Assembly (NCBI RefSeq): GCF_000717915.1
Contig: NZ_JOCX01000021.1
Coordinates: 1 to 64,000 of the forward strand
Direction: 5' to 3'
DNA length: 64,000 nucleotides
Origin: Streptomyces sp. NRRL S-244
GTDB taxonomy: Bacteria; Actinomycetota; Actinomycetes; Streptomycetales; Streptomycetaceae
The notes below the pieces were generated by a model. The model was not told the origin of the DNA. It ran no database searches and saw nothing but the letters and a program-made list of their open reading frames with translations. Both the position numbers and the translations under genes were made by a program. Positions within the stretch are counted from its first letter, which is position 1, and each line of letters opens with the position of its first letter. Shown piece after piece: positions 26,754 through 35,446 of this stretch.

Positions 26754-27529
26754 CAGACCAGCGTCTCGTACGGGGAGCCGGGCAGGGAGAAGGAGATCGC
26801 GAGGACGTCGCGGTGGCCGCCCTTGTCCTCGGCCGCGCTGAGGCCGGTGACGTGGTGCTTCATGGCACGGTCCTCGAAGATCAGCGAGTCGAGCGGGGTG
26901 AGGAAGGTGCCCTTGGCGAGCGGCTCCTCGTCCCAGGTGAAGACGGTGCTGTGGCCGCCCTCCACGTCGACGCGGGAGATGAGGTGCAGGCCGGCCCACG
27001 GGTAGCCGTCGGAGTGGATGCCCTCCGGGACCAGCTCGTTGTACTGGCCCGGGTTGATCTCGATGCGGATCTGGTGGATCTGGCAGACCCAGGCGCGGTC
27101 GCGGTACTCGTCCTCGATCGGCAGGTTGTCGAAGTCGTAGCGGACCAGGGCCTGGAAGAGCGGGTTGCGGTACGTGGACTCCTCGACGTCGCCGAAGTGG
27201 CGCTCGATGCCGCCGACGAAGGCGTTCATCGCCTCGCTCTGGTAGTAGGCGACGTGGTCGAGCGGGGCGAGCTCGCCGGTGGCGGGTACGTACGTGAAGT
27301 CGCTGTAGCGGCGGGTGCGGACGGCGCGGTCGCCGCCGCCGAAGTGGGTGTCGGGGGTGAGCCGGCCCCAGGAGGCCTGGAGGCCGTCGAAGGCGGCGGC
27401 GAGCTCGGGGGACAGGGTCAGGTCGGCGGCCGACACGAGGGCGTAGCGCTGCTCGCGCAGGGCGTCGCGGAGGTCGGGGCCGACGGAGGTGATGGTGTCG
27501 GGGGCGGGCTTGTGGGCGACGGTGGTCAC
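26753..27529 (-). CDS. 2OG-Fe(II) dioxygenase of the amino-acid hydroxylase type (2OG-Fe_Oxy_2-like)
   Basis: 258 residues from the GTG at 27529 (VTTVAHKPAP). The metal site is visible as GIHSDGYPWAGLHL (H and D) with the distal His in MKHHVTGL. The surrounding pattern (YNELVPEGIHSDG, VEGGHSTVF, DRAMKHHVT) matches the family containing bacterial L-isoleucine 4-dioxygenase, which hydroxylates free aliphatic amino acids using 2-oxoglutarate and oxygen. Co-transcription with AzlCD, which exports branched-chain amino acids, is consistent with an aliphatic amino-acid product (inference). Confidence 0.78.
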   Translation of the reverse strand: MTTVAHKPAPDTITSVGPDLRDALREQRYALVSAADLTLSPELAAAFDGLQASWGRLTPDTHFGGGDRAVRTRRYSDFTYVPATGELAPLDHVAYYQSEAMNAFVGGIERHFGDVEESTYRNPLFQALVRYDFDNLPIEDEYRDRAWVCQIHQIRIEINPGQYNELVPEGIHSDGYPWAGLHLISRVDVEGGHSTVFTWDEEPLAKGTFLTPLDSLIFEDRAMKHHVTGLSAAEDKGGHRDVLAISFSLPGSPYETLV

Positions 27530-27573
27530 GGCGGTGTTCTCTCTGGAGGCGGTGGACGGAAGGAGACGCGGGG

Positions 27574-28188
27574 TCAGCGCAGGCCCAGCGATTCGTACGT
27601 GGCGTCCAGCTCGGTGACGTCGAGGCCGGCGGCCTCGCGGACGAGGCGGATGGCCCGGTAGATCTGGTTGATGTGCGCGATGTCGTGGCCGATGACCTTG
27701 CGGATCATGACCTCCATCGTTTCGCCGCCCTGCTCGCCGTGGCGGCCGGTGCGCTGCCAGTCCTCGGGCGGGAGCGCGGCGAGGAGGGCGACGTTGGAGG
27801 CGCGCAGGCCGGTCCAGGCGTCGAGCATCCGGCGGAACGGGAGCCGGGGCAGCGGGGCCCACAGCTGCTCGTCGTAGCCGGGGTAGACGGGGTTGTCCTC
27901 GGTGGCCACGAGGCGCCAGCGGAAGCCGTAGACGATGTCGACGTCGAAGAGGTGGCCGACGATGAAGGCGGCGGGCCACTCGCCCGGCTCGGGGACGGTC
28001 TCGGCGAGCTCGGTGGGCAGGTCGGCGAAGAGCCGCGCCGCCCAGACGGGGGTCTTGGCGAGCACGTCGAAGGCGTCGCGTTCGCCGGCGACTTCGAGGA
28101 GCGCGGAGACGTAGGCGGCCGGGTCCTCGGTGGCGGAGGGGATGTCGATCCGGTGGACGTCGGTGCCGGCTGCGGTGCGGGTGGTCAT
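27574..28188 (-). CDS. DinB-like four-helix metalloprotein
   Basis: 204 residues. FIVGHLFDVDIVYGFRW and a C-terminal GHDIAHINQIYR place His residues at the positions used for divalent metal binding in DinB/YfiT-type four-helix bundles. Such proteins are often thiol-dependent S-transferases or isomerases. The role here is unknown; the gene is 44 bp upstream of the dioxygenase in the same direction. Confidence 0.75.
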   Translation of the reverse strand: MTTRTAAGTDVHRIDIPSATEDPAAYVSALLEVAGERDAFDVLAKTPVWAARLFADLPTELAETVPEPGEWPAAFIVGHLFDVDIVYGFRWRLVATEDNPVYPGYDEQLWAPLPRLPFRRMLDAWTGLRASNVALLAALPPEDWQRTGRHGEQGGETMEVMIRKVIGHDIAHINQIYRAIRLVREAAGLDVTELDATYESLGLR

Positions 28189-28231
28189 GCGGAGGTGCCT
28201 TTCGGGTGGGCTGGGCGGGTACGGATGCTGC

Positions 28232-28311
28232 GGGTGCGGATGCTGCGAGCGCGGAACCGCGGCTACGGATACCGCGGGTGCGGATGCTGCGAGCGCGGAA
28301 CCGCGGCTACG
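28232..28311. repeat. Two identical 36-bp direct repeats between MFS and DinB-like genes
   Basis: Copies at 28232-28267 and 28276-28311 both read GGGTGCGGATGCTGCGAGCG followed by the same 16 bases ending GGCTACG, with partial copies on either side. They fill most of the 166-bp gap. Confidence 0.85.
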
Positions 28312-28354
28312 AATGCGGCGGATCCGGATGCCGCGGATCCGGCGTTGGAAGTGG

Positions 28355-29611
28355 TCAGGCCGCCGGGGCCGGTTCAGGGGTTTCGGCGGGCTTCGGGGTG
28401 CTCACCTCCCCGCGGTTGCCCGGGTTGGCGCCCAGGATCAGGAGGGCGCCGACGCCGGCGACGGCCGCGCAGACCGTCCAGTGCAGCGGCGGCGAGATGC
28501 TGTAGAGGAGGCCGCCGACGGCCGGGCCGAGGGCGCCGCCGAGGGTGTGGGCGATGCCTTCCGCGCCCTGGTAACGGCCGCGCAGGTGGGCCGGTGAGAA
28601 CTCGGCGGGGTACGCGTTGGCGATCGGCGTGTACACGGTCTCGGCGACCGTCCACACCACCACCGTCAGCGCCAGCAGCCAGACGGCCTGCATCGCGCCC
28701 GTGAGGGCCATGCCGATGCCCAGCAGGGCGAGTCCGGTGGCGATCACCCGGCGCGGGTTGCGGCGCTCGGTGTGCTTGGTGAGCGGGAGTTCGACGACCA
28801 CGCAGAGCAGGGCGTTGAGGCCGAGCAGCAGGCCGTACACCTTGTTGTCGAACCCGGCGTCGGTCACGTGCAGCGGGAGGGTCGCGGTGGACTGCCCGTA
28901 CACGAAGGTCGCGGCGACCATCGAGCCGAGGAAGAGCAGGTACGGGCGGTCGGAGAGCACCTCCCGGTAGCCCCCCTTGCCCTTGCCCTTGCCCTTGGCG
29001 GCCGCGTCCGGCGCGGGCGCTTCGACCGGCGGGCGCCCGCCCGGCAGCGTGCTCAGCGCGAGCACGCCGAAGGCGAAGGAGAACAGCGCGTCGCCGAGGA
29101 AGACGTACGTGTACGAGGCCCCGCTGAGCAGGCCGCCGACGAGCGGGCCGACCGCCATGCCGACGTTGATGGCGAGCCGCAGGACGGCGAAGGCCGTCAC
29201 CCGCTGCTTCTCGGGGACCACGTCGACGAGCAGCGCGCCGGCCGCGGGCCGGTACAGCTGGGCGAAGACGCCGACGAGCCCGACCAGCGCGGTGGTCGCG
29301 AACAGCCCGTCCGTCAGCGGGACGAGGGCGGTGGCGGCGCTGCTGCCGAACATCGACACGGCGATGGCGGTGCGCCGGCCGAACCGGTCGGCGACCGTGC
29401 CGCCCACGGCGTTGCCGATGAAGGCGCCGACTCCGACGACGCCGAGGGCCACGCCGGCCTGGAATGCGGAGAACCCCTGGGCGACCAGGAAGAGCACCAG
29501 GAATACGTTCAGGAAATTGCCGAATTTGATGAGGAACATTCCGGAGAAGATCACCCAGGCGCTTCTGGGCAGGTCCTGCAATCGTCGGCGCAAGGGGGCC
29601 TCGCCGGCCAT
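28355..29611 (-). CDS. MFS transporter, probable exporter of the cluster product
   Basis: 418 residues from ATG 29611 with AAGGAG eight bases upstream. About 12 helices; loop 2-3 shows GGTVADRFGRRTAIAVS (motif A) and the central loop is charged. LFATTALVGLVGVFAQLYRPAAGALLVDVVP is typical of DHA1-type drug exporters of actinobacteria. It is divergent from the biosynthetic operon and shares the intergenic region with the GGGCTGGCACA boxes, so it is a good candidate for export/resistance. Confidence 0.82.
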   Translation of the reverse strand: MAGEAPLRRRLQDLPRSAWVIFSGMFLIKFGNFLNVFLVLFLVAQGFSAFQAGVALGVVGVGAFIGNAVGGTVADRFGRRTAIAVSMFGSSAATALVPLTDGLFATTALVGLVGVFAQLYRPAAGALLVDVVPEKQRVTAFAVLRLAINVGMAVGPLVGGLLSGASYTYVFLGDALFSFAFGVLALSTLPGGRPPVEAPAPDAAAKGKGKGKGGYREVLSDRPYLLFLGSMVAATFVYGQSTATLPLHVTDAGFDNKVYGLLLGLNALLCVVVELPLTKHTERRNPRRVIATGLALLGIGMALTGAMQAVWLLALTVVVWTVAETVYTPIANAYPAEFSPAHLRGRYQGAEGIAHTLGGALGPAVGGLLYSISPPLHWTVCAAVAGVGALLILGANPGNRGEVSTPKPAETPEPAPAA

Positions 29612-29722
29612 GGGGGCTCCTTCTCGATCGGGGGACGCATCGCCCTTCTCGATCGGGGATGCATCACGGATGCGGTGGCGTCCACCATGAAACCCGCCGG
29701 TCAAGGCCCTGCCCAGGGCTGA

Positions 29723-29836
29723 GGGCTGGCACAAAGGGGGCTGGCACATTCCTGCCTGGGCACCGGATGAGCCCGTTTCGAGATCGCCCATGAGCGGCTG
29801 CTGCGTCATTCGTGCCGGGCATGCTTGTGCCAGCCC
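29723..29836. promoter_or_regulatory. Three GGGCTGGCACA boxes in the divergent promoter region of the cluster
   Basis: Direct copies at 29723-29733 and 29738-29748 (15 bp apart start to start) and an exact inverted copy TGTGCCAGCCC at 29826-29836. The same core occurs as an inverted pair upstream of the cluster regulator at 44741-44779. They are likely operators. The region 29612-29879 otherwise holds only the start signals of the MFS gene and the first ATP-grasp gene. Confidence 0.6.
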
Positions 29837-29879
29837 GAATCCATTTCCCGGCCGGGAATTCTGCTGCAGTGTTCTGGCC

Positions 29880-31154
29880 ATGACCGAACACATGCTTCTC
29901 GTCGTCGGCGGACGGATACAGACGCTGCGGAAGGCGGCGGCCCTCGGAATCCGCTTCGTGCTGATCCAGCACAAGGACCAGTTCGTGCCCGAGGCCGCCG
30001 AGCTGGCCGAGGCCGTCCTCATCGCCGACTACACCGACTGGGACGTCACCCGTCCGCTGGTGGAGGCCGCGCAGCAGGCGTACGGGTTCACCCGGGTCGC
30101 CTCGATCACCGAGCCGGGCCTGGTCCCGGCCGGCCGGATCAGCGACCACCTGGGGCTCGGCAACACCTCCGAGCAGGTCGCCGAGCTGCTGCGCGACAAG
30201 CACGCGATGCGCCGTCACCTGGCCGCGTCCCCCTCCCCGCAGGTGCGGGCCCTGTCGGTGGCCGCCTCCGAGGTCGACAGTGCGCAGGCGCTGACCGGCT
30301 TCGGCGCCGAGTACGGCTACCCGTTCGTGCTCAAGCCCGTGGACGCCACCGCCAGCCTGGGCGTCGTACGGATCGACGGGCCGGAGCAGGCCGCCGAGGC
30401 CTGGGCCGGGGTGGAGGCCCTGCGGGCCCGCACCGACCTCCAGTGGGGGGCGTTCTTCACCATCGGCCGGTTCATCGCCGAGCAGTACATCCCCGGCCCC
30501 GAGTACAGCGTCGAGAGCTTCTCGTTCGCCGGGCGGCACATCGTCCTCGCGGTGACCGAAAAGCTCACCTGCGGCGGGTTCATCGAGCTCGGCCACGCCC
30601 TGCCGGCCCGCCTCGACCCGGCGGACGAGCGGCGTGTCGAGGAGGCCGTCGCCCGCTTCCTCGACGCGATGGGCCTCACCGACGGGGCCGCCCACACCGA
30701 GCTGCGGCTGTCCCCGACGGGCCCGCAGATCATCGAGAGCCACAACCGCATGGGCGGCGACCGGATCTTCGACCTGCTGGACTCGGTCTACGGCATCGAC
30801 CTCGAAGAGTGGATCGTGGCCTGGCAGTTCGGGCTGATCCCCGCCCTCACCGAGCGCCCCGTCCCCCGCCACGCGGCGGCCACCCGCTTCCTGTCCGCCG
30901 AGCCGGGCACGGTCGTGGAGATCCAGGGCGCGGACGATGCCAGGGCCCTGCCCGACGTCATCGACGTGGAGACCGCCGTGCTGCCCGGCGACACCGTCGG
31001 GGAGCTGCGCGGCAACTGGGACCGGGTCGGCCAGGTGCTGGTCACCGGGGCGGACACCGAGGCCGCCGTCGCCACCGCCGAGCGGCTCACCGAGAAGGTC
31101 ACCGTCGTCACCACCCCCTCCCCCTCCCTCTCCCATGGAAAGACCGCGTCATGA
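29880..31154 (+). CDS. ATP-grasp ligase (first of two)
   Basis: 424 residues from ATG 29880 (MTEHMLLVVGG); no Shine-Dalgarno is evident, and a CAGTGT hexamer ending 8 bases upstream would permit a leaderless mRNA. The N-terminal Rossmann-like preATP domain is followed by an ATP-grasp core: KHAMRRHLAAS, YPFVLKPVDATASLGV (phosphate clamp), EQYIPGPEYSVESFSF, HTELRLSPTGPQIIESHNRMGGD with metal-binding Glu/Asn. Such enzymes form amide bonds via acyl phosphates. It is the first gene of the long plus-strand biosynthetic operon. Confidence 0.85.
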   Translation: MTEHMLLVVGGRIQTLRKAAALGIRFVLIQHKDQFVPEAAELAEAVLIADYTDWDVTRPLVEAAQQAYGFTRVASITEPGLVPAGRISDHLGLGNTSEQVAELLRDKHAMRRHLAASPSPQVRALSVAASEVDSAQALTGFGAEYGYPFVLKPVDATASLGVVRIDGPEQAAEAWAGVEALRARTDLQWGAFFTIGRFIAEQYIPGPEYSVESFSFAGRHIVLAVTEKLTCGGFIELGHALPARLDPADERRVEEAVARFLDAMGLTDGAAHTELRLSPTGPQIIESHNRMGGDRIFDLLDSVYGIDLEEWIVAWQFGLIPALTERPVPRHAAATRFLSAEPGTVVEIQGADDARALPDVIDVETAVLPGDTVGELRGNWDRVGQVLVTGADTEAAVATAERLTEKVTVVTTPSPSLSHGKTAS

Positions 31155-32431
31155 AGATCCTGCTGATCATGCGGAACACGTACGCGTGGCACCGCGAGCA
31201 CATCGAGACCCTGGAGCGGATGGGTCTGGAGATCCACCTGGCGACCCGGGTCGCGCAGGCCGCCGACGACGGCCGGTTCGCGAACGTCGTACCGATCCCG
31301 GAGGAGCTGGAGGGGGCGGAGCTCGCCGAGTTCTGCGCGACCGCGGCCCGCCGGCTGGGCATCGCCTCGGCGATCACCTTCTACGACAGCGACATCGCCG
31401 TCACCTCCCGGGTCAACCAGCTCCTCGGGTACGCCTGGCCGCGCCCCGAGGCCGACCTGATCTCCCGCGACAAGCAGCTCCAGCGCTCCTTCCTGGAGCG
31501 GCACGGCCTGCCGGGCCCGAAGTTCGCGGGCGTCACCGGGGTCGAGGCGGGTCTCGCCGCCGCGGAGGCCTTCACGTACCCGTTCATCGTCAAGCCGAGC
31601 GCGCTCGCCGCCAGCATCGGCGTCAGCCTGGTCCGCGACCGCGCCGAGCTGGAGCGGGCGCTGACCGACGTGGCCCGCCTCGCCGAGGAGTGGGGCGGCT
31701 ACTTCCCCAGTGACGGCCCCGAGATCGCGCTGCTGGAGGAGTTCCTCCCGGGCAAGGAGGTCACCCTCGACGGGGTGGTCCTGGACGGCACGTTCCACCT
31801 GGTCGGTGTCACCAACAAGATGCAGATGCCGGGCCCGTACTTCGAGGAGGACTTCTACACCCTCCCGTTCCGCACCCCGGAGGAGGAGCCGGAGCTGGTC
31901 GCGGTCGCCGAAGGCATCGTGGCGGGCCTGGGCGTGCGGCACTGCCTGTTCAACGCCGAGTTCCGGCAGGACTCCGAGGGCCGCTACCGGGTCGTGGAGT
32001 TCGCCACCCGGATGAGCGGCGGCCAGAACTACCGCAACCTGCGCGAGGTCCACGGCATCGACGCGGTTCGCCTCTACGCCAAGGCCGTGCTCGCCGGGGA
32101 CGACGCGTCCGCCCTCGGCGCGCTCCTGGACGGCGAGGTGCTCCGGGCCGCGGCCCCGCGCGCCGCCACCTGCATCAAGTTCGCGTACCGGACCGGGACC
32201 CTCGTCCGCAACAACCCCGGCGACGCGACGCACTCCCCGTACTTCCGCTCGTACATCCCCGCCTCGAAGCCGGGCGACCGGCTGCGCCGCGCCCCCGAGG
32301 GCTGGTACGAGATCGCCGGCTCGCTCGCGGTGGCCGCGCCCTACCGGAGCGCCGCCGACATCGACCGGGTGGAGCGGATCGCCGCCGACCTCGACGAGCG
32401 GCTCGACGTGGTCGTCGTACCGGCCGCCTGA
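31151..32431 (+). CDS. ATP-grasp ligase (second of two)
   Basis: 426 residues; its ATG overlaps the preceding stop (ATGA). Core motifs include RDKQLQRSFLERHGLPGP, YPFIVKPSALAASIGVS, LLEEFLPGKEVTLDGVV and RVVEFATRMSGGQNYRN. It resembles its neighbour in fold but not closely in sequence, so two successive, different ligations are more likely than a recent duplication (inference). The two may couple amino-acid units around the hydrazine fragment. Confidence 0.85.
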   Translation: MKILLIMRNTYAWHREHIETLERMGLEIHLATRVAQAADDGRFANVVPIPEELEGAELAEFCATAARRLGIASAITFYDSDIAVTSRVNQLLGYAWPRPEADLISRDKQLQRSFLERHGLPGPKFAGVTGVEAGLAAAEAFTYPFIVKPSALAASIGVSLVRDRAELERALTDVARLAEEWGGYFPSDGPEIALLEEFLPGKEVTLDGVVLDGTFHLVGVTNKMQMPGPYFEEDFYTLPFRTPEEEPELVAVAEGIVAGLGVRHCLFNAEFRQDSEGRYRVVEFATRMSGGQNYRNLREVHGIDAVRLYAKAVLAGDDASALGALLDGEVLRAAAPRAATCIKFAYRTGTLVRNNPGDATHSPYFRSYIPASKPGDRLRRAPEGWYEIAGSLAVAAPYRSAADIDRVERIAADLDERLDVVVVPAA

Positions 32432-32460
32432 CCGCCCGCGCGGCCCCGACCCGGGGCGGT

Positions 32461-32498
32461 GTTTCACGTGAAACATCGCCCGCTGTTTCACGTGAAAC
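32461..32498. promoter_or_regulatory. Two tandem parS sites (ParB-binding)
   Basis: GTTTCACGTGAAAC occurs perfectly at 32461-32474 and again at 32485-32498, separated by 10 bp. This is the Streptomyces parS consensus, found in clusters around oriC (established knowledge). They lie in the 139-bp gap that splits the two ATP-grasp genes from the rest of the operon. Confidence 0.9.
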
Positions 32499-32570
32499 AT
32501 CGCCCGACGCCCGGGACTTCGCCCGGCCCTCTTCACTCCCACACTCCACCGACCGCGGAAAGAGCCCCAC

Positions 32571-34085
32571 GTGCACGCCAACGACCCCGTGTTCCGGATG
32601 GGAATCACGGAGCCCACCGCCATCGACCCGTACAAGGCCCAGGAAGGGGAGGGAATCCTCGTCTGCAAGGCCCTGTTCACCGGACTCCTCGCCCTCGACG
32701 AGGACGGCGCGCCGATCCCGGCCACCGCCCGGTCCTGGGAGAGCGATCCGACCGCCACGACCTGGACCTTCACGCTGCGCGCCGGCACGGTGTTCAGCAA
32801 CGGCGAGCCGGTCACCGCGCACAGCTTCGTACGCGGCTGGGCGCGGGCGCTGGACCCCGAGGCGAACACGGAGACCGCGTACCACCTGGCGGGCGTGCGC
32901 TCCTTCACCGCGGTGGACGACACGACACTGGTGGTCGAACTGTCCGAGCCGGACGTGCAGTTCGATCTGAAGACCCTCCAGCCGATCTTCAGCCCCGTGC
33001 CGGAGTGCGCCGGCCCGGCACTGAACCCGGAGTACAACGATCTCCCGGTCGGCAACGGCCCGTTCAAGATGGCCGGCCCCTGGGAGCACGGGGTGGCCAT
33101 CCGGCTGGAGCGCAACGACCTGTGGGCGGGGCCCGCGCCCGAGGTGCGCGAGGTGCACATCGACATCCTCGATGCGGTCACCGGCCTGGACGACGAGTAC
33201 GGGCGCTTCCTGGCCGGCACGTACGACTACGCCCGGATCCCCCCGGCGCGCACCGCCGAGGCGGACGCTCTCGACGGATTCCTGGAGCAGGAGGGCGCCG
33301 GCCTCTTCTACCTGATCCCGTTCTGCCACCAGGCGCCGATGGACTCGCTGGACGCCCGCCGGGCCCTGTCCGCGGCCATCGATCGCCAGGGGCTGATCGA
33401 CACGTACTTCCAGGGGCGGCGCAGCGCGGCCCACTCCCTGCTCTCTCCCTGGTTCGGCAAGGCCCACACCCCACAGAGCGAACTGGCTCCTGACTCCGGC
33501 TGGTCGGTCTTCGACCCCGCGCGGGCCCGTGCGGCGGCCCTGCGGGCGGGCCTCGGGCCCGGCAGCCCCATCGAGTTCGCGTACAACACCGGCGCCGGGC
33601 ACGACGACTGGGTCAAGGCGCTGGCCCGCGGCCTGGAGGAGGTCCTGGGCTGGCGGATCGAGCTGCTGCGCACCGACGCCCGCGGGCTGGTCGACCACCG
33701 CACCTCGATCGCGGCGGCCGGGTTCTGCCGGGCCGGGTGGGCCTGCGACTACCCGACCCCCGACAACATGCTCTTCCCGCTGCTGCACTCCTCGTGCACG
33801 GCGCCCGATGCCGAGGGCACGGCCCACGGCGACAACGAAGGCCGCTACGTGAACGCGGAGTTCGACGCCCTCGTGGCACACGCCCGCGCTTCGACCGACC
33901 CCGCCGAGCGCGCCGACGCCTGGCGCCGCGCGGACCGTACCGCGATGGCGGACCTGGCGCTGATCCCGCTCTGGTACCGGACCGACCAGCGGGTCCACGC
34001 CGCGGACCGGATCACCGGCCTGCGCATCGACTTCGACGGAAACCCCACCCTCACCACTGTCAAGGCAAGGAAGACCACCCGATGA
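32571..34085 (+). CDS. Family-5 solute-binding protein (OppA-like) without export signal
   Basis: 504 residues from GTG 32571, preceded by GGAAAGAG. The fold signature runs throughout: GLLALDEDGAPIPATARSW, FTLRAGTVFSNGEPVTA, VGNGPFKMAGPW, RRALSAAIDRQGLIDTYF, AGFCRAGWACDYPTPDNML. OppA-type proteins normally carry a lipoprotein signal; here the protein begins directly with MHANDPVFRMG and no hydrophobic leader or lipobox exists upstream. No permease or ABC ATPase gene is in the cluster. A cytoplasmic peptide- or intermediate-binding role is possible. The stop overlaps the next gene (ATGA). Confidence 0.85.
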   Translation: MHANDPVFRMGITEPTAIDPYKAQEGEGILVCKALFTGLLALDEDGAPIPATARSWESDPTATTWTFTLRAGTVFSNGEPVTAHSFVRGWARALDPEANTETAYHLAGVRSFTAVDDTTLVVELSEPDVQFDLKTLQPIFSPVPECAGPALNPEYNDLPVGNGPFKMAGPWEHGVAIRLERNDLWAGPAPEVREVHIDILDAVTGLDDEYGRFLAGTYDYARIPPARTAEADALDGFLEQEGAGLFYLIPFCHQAPMDSLDARRALSAAIDRQGLIDTYFQGRRSAAHSLLSPWFGKAHTPQSELAPDSGWSVFDPARARAAALRAGLGPGSPIEFAYNTGAGHDDWVKALARGLEEVLGWRIELLRTDARGLVDHRTSIAAAGFCRAGWACDYPTPDNMLFPLLHSSCTAPDAEGTAHGDNEGRYVNAEFDALVAHARASTDPAERADAWRRADRTAMADLALIPLWYRTDQRVHAADRITGLRIDFDGNPTLTTVKARKTTR

Positions 34086-35425
34086 GTGCGAGCACGACTC
34101 CCGTCCACGACATCCTCGGCATCGGCTTCGGCCCGGCGAACCTGGCCCTCGCGATCGCCTTGGAGGAGCGCGAATCGCCGCTGACGGCCTGCTTCCTGGA
34201 GGCCCGCCCGAGCCCCGAGTGGCAGCCCGGGATGCTGCTGGACGGCTCCGACATCCAGAACCACCCGAGCCGCGACCTGGTGACCCTGCGCAACCCGCGC
34301 AGCCGCTACACCTTCCTGAACTACCTGCACGAGCAGGGCCGGCTGCTGCGCCACCTCAACCTCCCCTCGGAGTTCCCGCTCCGCAAGGAGTACGCGGGCT
34401 ACATCCGCTGGGCCGCCGGGTTCTTCTCGCACCTGGTCGACTGCAACCAGCGGGCCGCCCGCGTCGAGATCGTCGAGGAGTTCGGCGAGCGCCTCTACGA
34501 GGTCACCACCATGTCGGGCAGCCGCTACCTCGGCCGCACGCTGGTGATGGGCCCGGGCCGCACCCCGTACGTCCCGGCCCCGTACGACACGCTGCGCACC
34601 CCGCGCGTCTTCCACCTGACCCAGTACCTGCCGAAGCTGGCGGAGCTGACCGGCGCGGGGCGGACCCCCGAGTCGGTGGCCGTCATCGGCGGCAGCCAGA
34701 GCGCCGTCGAGCTCGCCCTGGACCTGCACCGCCGGTTCCCGCGCACCAAGGTGACCACGTACACGCGCTCGCACTCGCTGCGCCTGAAGGACACCAGCCC
34801 CTTCAGCGAGGAGGGCTACTTCCCCGAGTTCACCGAGTACTACTTCCGGGCCTCCCGCGAGGGCAAGAAGGCCCTGGACGCGTATATGCACGGCACGAAC
34901 TACTCCTCCGCCGACGGCGACGTGCTGCGCGATCTCTACATGACGATCTACGAGCAGGAGCTCGACGGCGATCAGAAGGTGTTCGTCCGCGGCAACCACG
35001 AGGCCGTGGGCGTGGCCCCGGCGGGCGAGGACCGGGTCGCGCTGGACTTCCTGGAGCGCACCACCGGCGAGCGGATCGGCGAGACCGTGGACTTCGCGGT
35101 CCTCGCCACCGGCTTCCGCAACATGGGCCCCGGCCCGCACGAGGAGCTGTGCCCGCCGCTGATGGCCCCGCTCGCGGAGCTCTTCGCCACCGAGCCGGAC
35201 GGCCGCCTGCGGGTGTCCGCCGACTACGCGCTCGAACCGGTCGCCGACGGCACCCCGCCGCTCTTCCTGAACGGCCTGTGCGAGTCCAGCCACGGCATCG
35301 GCGACGCGGGCTCCTTCAGCCTCCTGTCGCTGCGCGCCGCGACCCTCACCGACGCCCTGACCGCCCGCCTGACCGGCGCCGCCACCACCGCCGCCGACCG
35401 CAGCGCCGTACTCGCCGCCGCCTGA
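34082..35425 (+). CDS. Flavin-dependent L-lysine/L-ornithine N-hydroxylase (first)
   Basis: 447 residues of the SidA/IucD/PvdA family: FAD motif GIGFGPANLALAIALE, substrate-side LRNPRSRYTFLNYL, NADPH motif AVIGGSQSAVELALDL and VLATGF near the C-terminus. The enzyme hydroxylates the terminal amine of a basic amino acid with NADPH and oxygen. In hydrazine pathways of the Spb type, N6-hydroxylysine is the N-N bond donor. The substrate here (Lys, Orn or diaminobutyrate) cannot be fixed from sequence alone. Confidence 0.87.
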   Translation: MSASTTPVHDILGIGFGPANLALAIALEERESPLTACFLEARPSPEWQPGMLLDGSDIQNHPSRDLVTLRNPRSRYTFLNYLHEQGRLLRHLNLPSEFPLRKEYAGYIRWAAGFFSHLVDCNQRAARVEIVEEFGERLYEVTTMSGSRYLGRTLVMGPGRTPYVPAPYDTLRTPRVFHLTQYLPKLAELTGAGRTPESVAVIGGSQSAVELALDLHRRFPRTKVTTYTRSHSLRLKDTSPFSEEGYFPEFTEYYFRASREGKKALDAYMHGTNYSSADGDVLRDLYMTIYEQELDGDQKVFVRGNHEAVGVAPAGEDRVALDFLERTTGERIGETVDFAVLATGFRNMGPGPHEELCPPLMAPLAELFATEPDGRLRVSADYALEPVADGTPPLFLNGLCESSHGIGDAGSFSLLSLRAATLTDALTARLTGAATTAADRSAVLAAA

Positions 35426-35446
35426 CCGGAAAGGTCCCCGTTCCCC

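Noticed and set aside
32461..32498. The palindromes as operators for a local regulator
   Set aside because: Both match the parS consensus exactly, which explains them better; an extra local role cannot be excluded.
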